Source: Acidobacteriota bacterium
GTDB taxonomy: Bacteria; Acidobacteriota; Blastocatellia; Pyrinomonadales; Pyrinomonadaceae
Length of the DNA stretch: 64,000 bases
Direction: 5' to 3'
Assembly (NCBI GenBank): GCA_025463135.1
Contig: JAOAPY010000008.1
Coordinates: forward strand, 1 to 64,000
Each line of letters starts with the position of its first letter. The stretch's first letter is position 1. The notes under the pieces were generated by a model that worked only from the letters and a program-made list of their open reading frames with translations, did not search any database and had not been told where the DNA came from. The translations under genes and the position numbers were made by a program. Shown in pieces: positions 8,769 to 17,275 of this stretch.

Positions 8769-9683
8769 ATGAGCAAGTTTTCTGAACTCAACAGCCGCAG
8801 AGATTTCTTAAGAACAAGTGTGGCCGCGGCCGCCGGCCTGGGCTGTCTCAGCCTGAGCGTCAAAGCACAGCATGCGATGCTTAGTCCACTGTTCGAAGAT
8901 GCACCGAACACCCACAACATGATGGTCGTTGGCGCCAGGACCGTTTACATTTCGCACCTGCCGATGTTCGACAATGTTAACGCGCTTGGTACTGACTTTA
9001 CCTCGCCGCATCGTCGCCAGGTGATTATGGAGGCGACCTTCTCACGGAAAGGCCGTGACCTGACGTCGATTTACACGCAAGATCGTATGGACCATCCGAA
9101 AGAGAGGATGTATACGCTGAAGCCTTCGGAGTTTGTGCTGGGCCGTGTGGATCCGGGCGGCATGGCGCTGAAGAAATTCCGCGGCAAGGGCTTGTTTCGC
9201 GGCCATCTGGAAAGAGGCGGCTGTGCCATCCTCGGCTCTCCCGAAGACGATCCGGCAGACGGCTCGTTCGACGTCAACGTCAAAAACGTCGTTCACTTTC
9301 ACAAATTCGATCCCAAAGGAACAAAGCCCGCGCACCTGGAATATCTGCTGTTCGGCAAAGGGCCTGAATTGTTTCTGGCCCACTTCATCACGCTGCCCGA
9401 TGACTTTGATCAGATCGTTTCCGTAAAGGCGCCGGGGCATGGGCTGACGGACGCGCAACTCGGCCAGGGCCTGCACGTCGTGGTTGGCGACCGCGACAAC
9501 ACCGCGCTTACACGCATGAAGGAGAAGGATAAAGGCTCCGGCACGGTTCAACTTTCCGGCGCCGCGCCGAAGAGTGTTTCTTTTGAAGTCGTGCGAGAGT
9601 TTTATTTCGAAGAAAGCGAGCTGGCCACAAAGGTGAGCTTCGGTCAGACCGCTGAAGAGACGAAGTCAGGATTCCCGGATTAG
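8769..9683 (+). CDS. Tat-exported protein of unknown function
   Basis: 304 residues. It starts 12 bases after a strong AAGGAGG. The N-terminus has a twin-arginine signal: SRRDFLRTSVAAAAGLGCLSL, with R11-R12. The mature protein is soluble, without further membrane segments; it contains a His-rich start (NTHNMMVVGARTVYISHLPMF) and HFHKFD in the middle. Tat export usually means the protein folds, often with a metal or cofactor, before it is moved to the periplasm. I do not recognise the family. Confidence 0.8.
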   Translation: MSKFSELNSRRDFLRTSVAAAAGLGCLSLSVKAQHAMLSPLFEDAPNTHNMMVVGARTVYISHLPMFDNVNALGTDFTSPHRRQVIMEATFSRKGRDLTSIYTQDRMDHPKERMYTLKPSEFVLGRVDPGGMALKKFRGKGLFRGHLERGGCAILGSPEDDPADGSFDVNVKNVVHFHKFDPKGTKPAHLEYLLFGKGPELFLAHFITLPDDFDQIVSVKAPGHGLTDAQLGQGLHVVVGDRDNTALTRMKEKDKGSGTVQLSGAAPKSVSFEVVREFYFEESELATKVSFGQTAEETKSGFPD

Positions 9684-9769
9684 CGCTCTGCGGCGATGTG
9701 GGTGCGCAGCGATCTGTCAGAAAACATTTCGTCCTAACGGAGCGTGTTCGCGGGATAGGTTTTACGGGT

Positions 9770-9803
9770 GACTATAAACATCCGGCTCCGAACGGAGCCG
9801 GTT
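9770..9803. repeat. Short palindrome (ccggctccgaacggagccgg)
   Basis: The palindrome follows the word actataaacat, which also occurs in the repeat at 12021-12185. No gene is seen between 9684 and 9877. Confidence 0.5.
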
Positions 9804-9877
9804 GATTTACTAGATCTCCTCAAATGACAACAATGACAAAATGAGCACTGACAAATCACAAATGGAAAATGAGTTTG

Positions 9878-10255
9878 CTACTGCTCGTCACTCTCTATCG
9901 CCCCACCCGCCTCTTGCCATGCTTTCCAGCCGCCGGCCATTGAGAAGACGTTGGTGTAACCCATCTGCCGCAGAACGTCCGCGGCCAGCGCGGAGCGATA
10001 GCCGCCGCCGCAGTAAAGAATTAATTCAGTTGCTTTGTCGGGCACGGATGTTTCAATGTCGCGTTCGATGATGCCTTTGCCCAGGTGCTCAGCGCCGGCG
10101 GCATGCGCTGCTTGCCATTCATCGTCTTCGCGCACGTCGATCAATCTCACCTGTGAATCGGCGGCAAGTCGCGCCCGCGCTTCCTCAACTGTTACTTCGC
10201 GGATGCGGCTCTTGGCGTCGTTCACTACTTTAAGAAAGCCTTCCGAATGTTTCAT
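9878..10255 (-). CDS. Single-domain rhodanese (sulfurtransferase)
   Basis: 125 residues from the ATG at 10255, which has AGGAG about eight bases before it. The whole protein is one rhodanese domain: VRLIDVREDDEWQAAHAAGAEHLGKG, then the active-site loop YCGGGYRSALAA with Cys82 and the Arg-Ser of a classical CxxGxR-S loop, and SMAGGWKAW at the end. It moves sulfane sulfur from a donor to a thiophilic acceptor. No signal peptide, so it is cytoplasmic, unlike the two UGA-containing rhodaneses at 38-39 kb. Confidence 0.93.
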   Translation of the reverse strand: MKHSEGFLKVVNDAKSRIREVTVEEARARLAADSQVRLIDVREDDEWQAAHAAGAEHLGKGIIERDIETSVPDKATELILYCGGGYRSALAADVLRQMGYTNVFSMAGGWKAWQEAGGAIESDEQ

Positions 10256-10300
10256 CTTTGCTCCTGTGTACCGCAAGCTGCGACAACTTGCTCTACAGGT

Positions 10301-10370
10301 GTTTAGAGTACCGCCTTTTAGGCGGGCCTTCACGCCGGCGAAAAAGCCGACTGAAGTCGGTACTCTGAAC
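10301..10370. repeat. Inverted repeat with inner hairpins
   Basis: The outer words gtttagagtaccgcc and ggtactctgaac are inverted, with inner palindromes accgccttttaggcgg and gccgactgaagtcgg. A separate palindrome, ggcggacacacaggtccgcc, lies at 10511-10530. The stretch 10256-10557 has no other feature I can support besides the start region of the next gene. Confidence 0.55.
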
Positions 10371-10557
10371 GCCTGTTGTCAAACTTGGGCACCTCACAAA
10401 TGGCTGATTTGGTCGAATTCACGCGAGAGATTATAATGCGTGTCTTTTGAATGCACTAAAACTTCTACTGGTGGTCCTGTGTGGCCGTTCTTGATTTCGC
10501 CTAACACAAAGGCGGACACACAGGTCCGCCCTACTGATCAGAGAGGAATTTTTCACT

Positions 10558-11964
10558 TTGGCTAACGAACAATTTGATGTCGTCATTATAGGCAGCGGAC
10601 CGGGCGGGTATGTCGCCGCCATTCGCGCCGGGCAATTGGGACTAAAAGCTGCAATCGTGGAAAAAGACACGCGCCTGGGAGGCACTTGCACTTTGCGCGG
10701 TTGTATTCCTACCAAACAAATGCTGATGTCGGCGCACGTGTACGAGCAGATGCAGCATGCCGCGGATTTTGGCGTGCAAGCGTCGGGAATTCAACTCGCA
10801 TTCGTCGACGTACAAAAACGCAAAGATAAAGTCGTGCTCAAGAACTCCAAGGGCATTGAATTCCTGATGAAGAAGAACAAGGTCACGGTGATCAAGGGCA
10901 CCGGCCGTCTGGTTTTGCCAGGGAAGGTCGAAGTCACTAACGCTGAAGGCCAGAAGCAAGTGCTCGAGGCAAAGAACATCATTCTCGCTACCGGCTCAGT
11001 GGTGCGGCCGATTCTCGGATTCGAGACTGATGGCAAACAAGTAGTCAACAGCGATCACATTCTGGAATTGAAGGACGTTCCCAAGTCGCTCATCGTCATG
11101 GGCGCCGGCGCGGTGGGCTGTGAATTCGCATCAGTCTATTCGCGGTTCGGAGCCGAGACAACGATTGTCGAGTTGTTGCCGCGCCTGGTGCCGTTGGAAG
11201 ATGAAGAGGTATCGAAACAGCTGGAGCAGTCTTTTCGGAAGCGAAAAATCAAATCACAGCTGGGCACCAAACTCGAAAAAGTCGAAAAGACTGACACGGG
11301 CGTGGTCGTCACCGGCAAAGACGACAAAGGCCAGGACGTTAAGCTCGAGGCAGAGATGCTGCTGGTAGCGGTGGGCCGTATGCCTTACACCGAAGGTCTG
11401 GGGTTGGAGGGCACGAAGATCAAAATCGAGCGAGGCTTTGTGCAGGTCGACGAGTACCAGCAGACTGGCGAAAAAGGTGTCTACGCCATCGGTGACATCG
11501 TGCCCACGCCGCTGCTCGCGCACCTGGCTTCAAAGGAAGGCATCGTCGCCGTCGAACATCTCGCCGGACAAAAGGACGTGCGTCCCATCAATTTGAGACT
11601 GGTGCCCAATTGCACTTACTGCGATCCGGAAGTAGCTTCAGTCGGTCTCACTGAAGCGAAAGCAAAAGAGGCCGGCTATGATGTTGTAGTCGGCAAGTTT
11701 CCTTTTTCAGCTTCCGGCAAAGCCCGCATTCTGGGCGAGGAAGAGGGCTTTGTGAAGATTATAAGCGAGAAAAAGTACGACGAGATCCTCGGCGTGCACA
11801 TCATTGGACCACACGCGACGGAGTTGATTGCCGAAGCGTGCGTCGCCATGCAGCTCGAGTCGACAGCGGAAGAACTGGGCCGCACCATGCACGCGCACCC
11901 GACGGTCTCTGAAGCTGTAATGGAAGCAGCCGAAGGCGTGCATGGCCTGGCGGTGCATATTTAG
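10558..11964 (+). CDS. lpdA: Dihydrolipoyl dehydrogenase (E3)
   Basis: 468 residues from a TTG start at 10558, with GAGAGGAA about ten bases upstream. It reoxidises dihydrolipoyl groups of E2 with NAD+. Visible are the FAD-binding GSGPGGYVAA near the start, the redox disulfide C44/C49 (GGTCTLRGCIPTK), the NAD-binding GAGAVGCEFAS, the second FAD motif (YAIGDI) and the C-terminal active-site pair in HAHPTVSEAVMEA (His447, Glu452). It is the first gene of a cluster with E1alpha, E1beta and E2 downstream, though repeat-rich gaps separate the genes. Confidence 0.95.
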   Translation: MANEQFDVVIIGSGPGGYVAAIRAGQLGLKAAIVEKDTRLGGTCTLRGCIPTKQMLMSAHVYEQMQHAADFGVQASGIQLAFVDVQKRKDKVVLKNSKGIEFLMKKNKVTVIKGTGRLVLPGKVEVTNAEGQKQVLEAKNIILATGSVVRPILGFETDGKQVVNSDHILELKDVPKSLIVMGAGAVGCEFASVYSRFGAETTIVELLPRLVPLEDEEVSKQLEQSFRKRKIKSQLGTKLEKVEKTDTGVVVTGKDDKGQDVKLEAEMLLVAVGRMPYTEGLGLEGTKIKIERGFVQVDEYQQTGEKGVYAIGDIVPTPLLAHLASKEGIVAVEHLAGQKDVRPINLRLVPNCTYCDPEVASVGLTEAKAKEAGYDVVVGKFPFSASGKARILGEEEGFVKIISEKKYDEILGVHIIGPHATELIAEACVAMQLESTAEELGRTMHAHPTVSEAVMEAAEGVHGLAVHI

Positions 11965-12020
11965 CGAGGTTTTCTAATGCTCGCACCAAATGAATTTGTT
12001 TGTTGCGCTACTCTTCGTCC

Positions 12021-12185
12021 CGGAGAGACGAAATGTTCATAGAACCAACTCTCTGAACAGAATTGAAGCTCCAGCGGAGCGACATGTTGGCTTCGCTGAG
12101 ACCCATTGCGCTCCTCTGGAGCTAAGCAATTATTTTCGGCACCATGGGCTATAAACATTTGGCCGCTCTGCGGCTAAGGCACGGT
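12021..12185. repeat. Repeat block with several small hairpins
   Basis: Contains gctccagcggagc, its relative gctcctctggagc, and ggccgctctgcggc after ctataaacat. The same words in other order occur at 9770-9803. It separates E3 from E1alpha; no reading frame of interest is present. Confidence 0.5.
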
Positions 12186-12254
12186 TTGCATTAAAACTTT
12201 CGGCGAAGCGTAGAGATAGAGATCGCCAAAACAAATTAGGTTTCTAAGCAGTAG

Positions 12255-13394
12255 ATGGACAACGTAACGAAAACAAACTCCAGCAATCGGCGCCGTCGCC
12301 GTCCGCCCGGACGTGAGATCCGGATCTTCACCAAGTATGCGCCTCGCCGCGCGCCCGATGGCCAGGCACTCTCGTGTACAACCGATACCACGCTAAGGCC
12401 GGAGCAGTTGCTCGATCTCTATCGCTACTTAAAACTGACCCGCCTGGTCGAAGAGCGTCTGGTAAATCTTTACCGGCAAACCAAGGTGGTTGGCGGCGTA
12501 TTTCGTTCGCTGGGCCAGGAAGCCACCGCCGTCGGTTCCGCTTACGCCCTGCAACCACAGGATTTCCTGACACCGCTGATTCGCGATCTGGGCGCGGTCT
12601 TTGTCAAAGGCATCCGGCCGCGCGAGATTTTTGCACAGTACATGGCCAAGGCCTGGGGACCGTCGGGTGGGCGCGATTTGAACATTCACTTCGGCAGCGT
12701 GGAAAAGGGTTTTATCGGTCCCATCTCGCATCTGGGAGATATGATTCCGGTTATGACGGGCGTGTTGCTGGGCGCGCGCATGCAAAAGAAACGCATTGTC
12801 GGACTCGCATATATTGGCGACGGCGGCATGAGCACAGGTGCTTTTCATGAAGGCCTGAACTTCGCCGCGGTGCAACGCCTGCCTTTGCTTGTGCTGGCTG
12901 AGTACAACCACTACGCGTACTCGACGCCGACTTCGCTGCAAACAGCCGTGCGAGACCTGGCAGAGAAGGCGGCGGGCTATGGCATCCCGGGACACATCGT
13001 TGATGGAAACGATGTCATTGCCTGCTATGAAGTAACTAAACGAGCGGCCGAGTCGGCGCGCCGTCATGGCGGAGCAGTACTAATCGAAGCGAAGACTTAT
13101 CGTCGCAAGGGTCACGCTGAACACGACGACCAGCGCTATGTGCCGCAGGGTGAAATCGATTGGTGGGAGCAGCATAACGATCCGATCGATCGTTTTGAAC
13201 GCTTTCTCGCCGAGCATCAGGTGGCCGGCAAAGAGCAACTCGCGGAGATCACCGCGAGCGTACAGCGCGAGATTGATGAAGATGTTGAGTGGGCCGAAAG
13301 CTCGCCCATGCCCGATCCGGAGCAGGCGGCTTACGGCGTCTTTGATAATTCAATTGTGCCGCCGGCGCTAAGACCGAAGGTGCTGGAGAAATAG
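12255..13394 (+). CDS. 2-oxoacid dehydrogenase E1 component, alpha subunit
   Basis: 379 residues. It has the thiamine diphosphate motif starting G188-D-G190 (IGDGGMSTGAFHEGLNF) and closing with EYNHYAYSTP, plus YRRKGHAEHDDQRY in the phosphorylation-loop region. An Arg-rich leader of about 30 residues precedes the domain. With the beta subunit it decarboxylates a 2-oxo acid and passes the acyl group to E2. The two-subunit E1 fits either pyruvate or branched-chain 2-oxoacid dehydrogenase; sequence alone does not settle the substrate. The retropepsin-like gene follows 80 bases later. Confidence 0.92.
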   Translation: MDNVTKTNSSNRRRRRPPGREIRIFTKYAPRRAPDGQALSCTTDTTLRPEQLLDLYRYLKLTRLVEERLVNLYRQTKVVGGVFRSLGQEATAVGSAYALQPQDFLTPLIRDLGAVFVKGIRPREIFAQYMAKAWGPSGGRDLNIHFGSVEKGFIGPISHLGDMIPVMTGVLLGARMQKKRIVGLAYIGDGGMSTGAFHEGLNFAAVQRLPLLVLAEYNHYAYSTPTSLQTAVRDLAEKAAGYGIPGHIVDGNDVIACYEVTKRAAESARRHGGAVLIEAKTYRRKGHAEHDDQRYVPQGEIDWWEQHNDPIDRFERFLAEHQVAGKEQLAEITASVQREIDEDVEWAESSPMPDPEQAAYGVFDNSIVPPALRPKVLEK

Positions 13395-13474
13395 TTATGC
13401 TCATTCCAGCTGACAGACGGAAATCTAAACGTTTACCACCGCGTGATGTTAACCAACCCACCGGAGGAGACGAT

Positions 13475-13930
13475 ATGGGATTAGTCTATGCCGAACTGGA
13501 ACTGATAAGCAGCGATGATATCGCGTTGTATCACCGGGGCTTTCTTGCTGAAGCACAAATAAAATCGATTCGAGTGGAAGCGCTGGTTGACAGTGGCGCC
13601 TATCAAATGGTCATCAATGAACATGTCAAACGCCAACTTGGGTTGCGCGTGATTGAGGAACGCGTAGCCACGCTTGCTGATGAGAGCGAACTAAGAGTCG
13701 AAGTGGTGGGGCCAATAGAAATACGTTTCAAGAATCGCAGGACGGTGGCTGATGCGCTCGTGCTGCCGCACGCAACGGAGGTGCTCCTGGGCTCCGTTCC
13801 GATGGAAGATCTCGATGTCGTGATTGATCCAAAGCGCCAGACACTGGAAGTGAATCCGGCGAATCCCAACATTCCTGTAACCATTGTGAAACATGTAGGG
13901 GCGGACCTGTGTGTCCGCCCGGTCGCATGA
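13475..13930 (+). CDS. Retropepsin-like aspartic protease domain protein
   Basis: 151 residues from the ATG at 13475, which has GGAGGAGA just before it; an ATG at 13397 gives 26 more codons without a ribosome-binding site. VEALVDSGAYQMVINE carries the D-S/T-G catalytic motif, and a hydrophobic stretch (ADALVLPHATEVLLGSVPMEDLDVVID) matches the closing part of single-domain clan AA proteases, which work as dimers. Such genes are widespread in bacteria with unknown targets. The last residues (GADLCVRPVA) are encoded by a palindromic repeat, so the native C-terminus has been replaced or extended. It sits between the two E1 subunit genes. Confidence 0.78.
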   Translation: MGLVYAELELISSDDIALYHRGFLAEAQIKSIRVEALVDSGAYQMVINEHVKRQLGLRVIEERVATLADESELRVEVVGPIEIRFKNRRTVADALVLPHATEVLLGSVPMEDLDVVIDPKRQTLEVNPANPNIPVTIVKHVGADLCVRPVA

Positions 13931-13965
13931 TGAGGATATCAAGGGCGGACACGCAGGTCCGCCCC
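13895..13965. repeat. Palindrome pair (gggcggacctgtgtgtccgcc) across a gene end
   Basis: Two inverted palindromic copies, 13895-13920 and 13943-13965; the first is inside the retropepsin-like frame and provides its last codons. The same palindrome occurs at 10511-10530. Confidence 0.7.
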
Positions 13966-13973
13966 CACACTAA

Positions 13974-15002
13974 ATGGCAACAGCACTGAAAAAAGAACAC
14001 AAATCAGCCCGTCCGGAGCGCGGCGGCATGGCCACCTTTGTCGAGGCCATACGCCAGGGTATCTGGGAAGAGATGGAGCGCGACCCGACTGTCTTTGTCA
14101 TCGGTGAAGATGTCGGCGCTTATGGCGGCGCGTTCAAAGTCACGGACGGATTGATCGATCAGTTTGGTAACCAGCGAGTCATAGATACGCCGATCTCCGA
14201 AGGCGCGATTGTGGGCGCGGCGTGTGGCGCGGCGCTCCTGGGCATGCGCCCGGTTGCCGAATTCCAATTTATCGATTTCATCTCGGCCGGGTTCGACCTG
14301 CTGACCAACTATGCCGCCAAATGTCGTTATCGTTGGGGCGCCGGCATCGCCGCGGTGTTTCGTGGTCCAAGCGGCTCGGGCTTGCGCTCGGGTCCGTTTC
14401 ATTCGCTCAATCCGGAATCGTTCTTTCTGAACACGGCCGGGTTGAAAATTGTCGAGCCCTCGAGCGCTTACGACGCCAAGGGTTTGATCAAAGCAGCGAT
14501 CCGCGATCCTGATCCGGTGCTCTTCTTTGAGCACAAAAAACTCTACCGTTTGCCGCGCCTGCGCGAAGAGCTGCCGTCCGATGACTATATTGTTGAGTTG
14601 GGCAAGGCCCGCACGGTGCGTGAGGGACGCGACCTTTCGATTATTACTTTCGGAGCCACGGTCCTCACGGCGCTTGACGCGGCCGAAGAGCTCGAGAAGG
14701 AGGGTCTGGATGTCGAAATCCTGGATCTGCGCACTTTAGCTCCCCTTGATAAGCAGTCGATCCTGAACAGCGTCAGGAAAACCAGTAGAGCGATGGTGCT
14801 GCACGAAGCATCGCGCACCGGCGGGATCGGTGGCGAGATCGCGGCGCTGATAGGAGAGGAAGCTTTCGAGTGGCTCGATGCGCCCGTGGTGCGCGTCGCA
14901 TCGATCGATACACCGGTTCCCTATTCACCCCCGCTCGAGGATTATTATTTGCCGCAAACGAAAGATGTCGTTGACGCGGCGCGTAAATTGGCTGCGTACT
15001 GA
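13974..15002 (+). CDS. 2-oxoacid dehydrogenase E1 component, beta subunit
   Basis: 342 residues. The transketolase pyrimidine-binding domain (VFVIGEDVGAYGGAFKVTDGL, then DTPISEGAIVGAACGAALLG and AEFQFIDFI) is followed by the C-terminal domain with HEASRTGGIGGEIAALI. It pairs with the alpha subunit to form the E1 heterotetramer. The ATG at 13974 lies directly behind a repeat and has no strong ribosome-binding site; translation might depend on the upstream genes. A 7-bp word array starts right after its stop. Confidence 0.94.
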   Translation: MATALKKEHKSARPERGGMATFVEAIRQGIWEEMERDPTVFVIGEDVGAYGGAFKVTDGLIDQFGNQRVIDTPISEGAIVGAACGAALLGMRPVAEFQFIDFISAGFDLLTNYAAKCRYRWGAGIAAVFRGPSGSGLRSGPFHSLNPESFFLNTAGLKIVEPSSAYDAKGLIKAAIRDPDPVLFFEHKKLYRLPRLREELPSDDYIVELGKARTVREGRDLSIITFGATVLTALDAAEELEKEGLDVEILDLRTLAPLDKQSILNSVRKTSRAMVLHEASRTGGIGGEIAALIGEEAFEWLDAPVVRVASIDTPVPYSPPLEDYYLPQTKDVVDAARKLAAY

Positions 15003-15354
15003 GTGCTGATCTTTGGTCTTTGGTCTTTGGTCTTTGGTCTTTGGTCTTTGGTCTTTGATCTTTGGTCTTTGGTTCTTCGTTCTTTGGTGTTTGTACTTTG
15101 TACTTGATCGTTTCGCCTATTCGCGCTTCCGTTTGGAAAGCGGACTTGTCCGCTGGCGGCGCACTGGAGTTTTTTCCGGGTTGACCAAGCCGCAGCGAGG
15201 CGCACAAGTGCGCTGTCTAAACGCAGCCTGCAGAAGAACTCGAGGACGGAGGTTAACGAACTAAGAACCACGAACTAAGAACAAAGAACAAAGAACAAAG
15301 AACTAAGTACTATGAACAAAGGCAAAACAAAAAAACGAATCGTTCTGGAGACTT
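15003..15354. repeat. Two inverted 7-bp word arrays around a family A element
   Basis: From 15010 to about 15075 the unit ctttggt is repeated around nine times; from 15252 to 15313 the complementary-looking unit aagaac/aaagaac is repeated. A family A palindrome (15128-15223) lies between. The two arrays could pair into a long hairpin. The end of the stretch (TGGAGACTT before 15355) is the ribosome-binding site of the E2 gene. No gene is seen. Confidence 0.75.
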
Positions 15355-16911
15355 ATGGCTACTGAAGTAGTAATGCCGCAGATGGGTGAGTCCATTGCGG
15401 AAGGCACTATCACAAAATGGTTAAAGAACGTCGGCGATCGAGTTGAGCGCGACGAACCGCTTTTTGAAATATCCACCGATAAGGTCGACGCGGAAATCCC
15501 TTCGCCCGCTGCGGGTATCCTTACTGAGATCAAATTCAAGGAAGGCGATACCGTAGAAGTCAATAAAGTGATCGCGATACTCGACGGCGACGGAGCCGGC
15601 GCTTCGGCTGCCGCTACCACTGAAGCACCTGCCGCGCCGGCGCCAACGGAAGCGCGGGTGGAAGCACTCGCCGCGGCAGAGCCAAACGCACCGGTCGAGG
15701 ACGCTGCGCCGGTCCAGGCAGCAGCCAAAGCGCAGGAAGCTGAGACTCCCGCGCCACGATCGATTACGGACCAGGCTCTCGAAGCAAAAGAAGCTGCCGC
15801 GTCCAAAGTCGCAGCTCCGCAAGCGCCGGAGTCACCGGCCCCTGAAGCTCCGAAACCTGCAAGTGCGCCGGCTCAATCATCAGCGCCATCAGCGCCATCA
15901 GCGCCACCGGCGCCGCGAAGCGGAGATGGCGTCACTGTCGAAGATCTGCGTCGCACAAAGTCGAGTCCGCTCGTGCGCAAGATTGCTTCTGAACACGGCA
16001 TCGACATCGCCCGGCTTGAAGGCACGGGAATGAGTGGGCGCGTAACCAAGAACGATATCCTGAGCTTTATCGAGTCCGGTCCATCGGCAATCAAAACCCC
16101 ACCGTCACCTGCGGCTGCCCCTGCTCAACCCCAGGCAAAAGCAGTTCAGCCCCAGCGCGCAGCTGCTGCTGCTGAGCCTGCCGCGCTACCGCCTCCCAGA
16201 CCGATGGAGGGAGATCGAGTCGAGCAGATGAGCGTCATGCGGAAGAAGATTGCTGAGCACATGGTCCTCTCGCGTCGTACTTCTGCTCACGTAACCACTG
16301 TTTACGAGATCGATGTGACCAAGATCGCGCGTCTGCGCGATCAGCATAAAGCGGCATTCCTCGAACGCACCGGTACCAAGCTGACTTTCATGCCGTTCAT
16401 CTTTCAGGCATTAACCAAAGCTATCCGAAAGTTTCCGATCTTCAACGCCCAGCTGGCGGGCGATCAGATCATTTATAAGCGCGACATCAACCTCGGGATG
16501 GCTGTAGCGCTTGATTGGGGCTTGATTGTGCCGGTTATAAAACGCGCCGACGATCTGTCGATCTCCGGACTGGCGCGTGCGGCTAACGACCTGGCCGATC
16601 GGGCGCGCACTAAACAACTGAAGCCTGACGAAGTGGCCGGCGGCACTTTCACAGTCACCAATCCGGGCGTGTTCGGCGGGTTGTTTGGAACACCGATTAT
16701 CAATCAGCCGCAGGTTGCGATCCTCGGTGTAGGAAAGATCGAAAAACGCCCACGCGTATTGACGTCGAATGATGATGAAGACTATCTCGCCATTCGCTGG
16801 ATGGTTTATTTCGCGCTTAGTTTTGATCATCGAATCATCGATGGAGCAGATGCCGAGCGCTTTCTGGCGTATGTGAAAGAGCTTTTAGAAGAGGGAGAGT
16901 TCTCGCTGTAG
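15355..16911 (+). CDS. 2-oxoacid dehydrogenase E2, lipoamide acyltransferase
   Basis: 518 residues. The N-terminal lipoyl domain has the lipoylation site Lys43 (EISTDKVDAEIP). A long Ala/Pro-rich linker (about 85-200) follows, then the peripheral subunit-binding domain (from residue 203: SSPLVRKIASEHGIDIARL), a second linker, and the acyltransferase domain ending in DHRIIDGADAERFL with catalytic His492 and Asp496. It forms the core of the complex with E1 and E3 from the same cluster. Lipoylation would be done by LipB and LipA, whose genes lie 4 and 8 kb away. Substrate (pyruvate or branched-chain) is not decided. Confidence 0.95.
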   Translation: MATEVVMPQMGESIAEGTITKWLKNVGDRVERDEPLFEISTDKVDAEIPSPAAGILTEIKFKEGDTVEVNKVIAILDGDGAGASAAATTEAPAAPAPTEARVEALAAAEPNAPVEDAAPVQAAAKAQEAETPAPRSITDQALEAKEAAASKVAAPQAPESPAPEAPKPASAPAQSSAPSAPSAPPAPRSGDGVTVEDLRRTKSSPLVRKIASEHGIDIARLEGTGMSGRVTKNDILSFIESGPSAIKTPPSPAAAPAQPQAKAVQPQRAAAAAEPAALPPPRPMEGDRVEQMSVMRKKIAEHMVLSRRTSAHVTTVYEIDVTKIARLRDQHKAAFLERTGTKLTFMPFIFQALTKAIRKFPIFNAQLAGDQIIYKRDINLGMAVALDWGLIVPVIKRADDLSISGLARAANDLADRARTKQLKPDEVAGGTFTVTNPGVFGGLFGTPIINQPQVAILGVGKIEKRPRVLTSNDDEDYLAIRWMVYFALSFDHRIIDGADAERFLAYVKELLEEGEFSL

Positions 16912-16917
16912 AGAGGC

Positions 16918-16998
16918 AGCACAGACTTCAGTCTGTGGTCTTTGCGGTCCCCTCAATCGACTTAGAGCGAGCGAAACACAGACTGAAGTCTGTGCTAC
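16918..16998. repeat. Palindromic repeat, family B (gcacagacttcagtctgtg)
   Basis: The inverted arms agcacagacttcagtctgtg and cacagactgaagtctgtgct are about 45 bases apart, and each arm is itself palindromic. Copies: 19549-19625, 48920-48977, and a half copy at 53529-53553. The rest of 16999-17275 has no gene but holds a likely promoter. Confidence 0.75.
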
Positions 16999-17128
16999 AA
17001 AGGCGCGGCGACGGCCGGAAATACTGGCTTTGTCGCCGCTTTCTTGTGTAAATCGTGTTGCAATCACCCCCTCTTGTTGCGATCGATTAGCAATTGCGTG
17101 ACGAATCCGCCCAGAATCACAAAGTCTC

Positions 17129-17157
17129 TTGACATCAACTGTGGTTGGGCCTAGAAC
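17129..17157 (+). promoter_or_regulatory. Possible sigma70-type promoter of the OmpA-family gene
   Basis: A perfect TTGACA (17129-17134), a 17-bp spacer and TAGAAC (4 of 6 match to TATAAT) lie about 120 bases before the ATG at 17276. The ribosome-binding site AAAGGAGA follows near 17262. This is a motif match only. Confidence 0.4.
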
Positions 17158-17275
17158 TGTCCCTTCATGATGCAAGCAAGACAACGCAACATGACGATGG
17201 ATCGTCAGAAGTGAGACGGTTAGCGGCTCGCGGTAGCGTGCCATCGATTCTTATAATCAAAAGGAGACTATCTTT

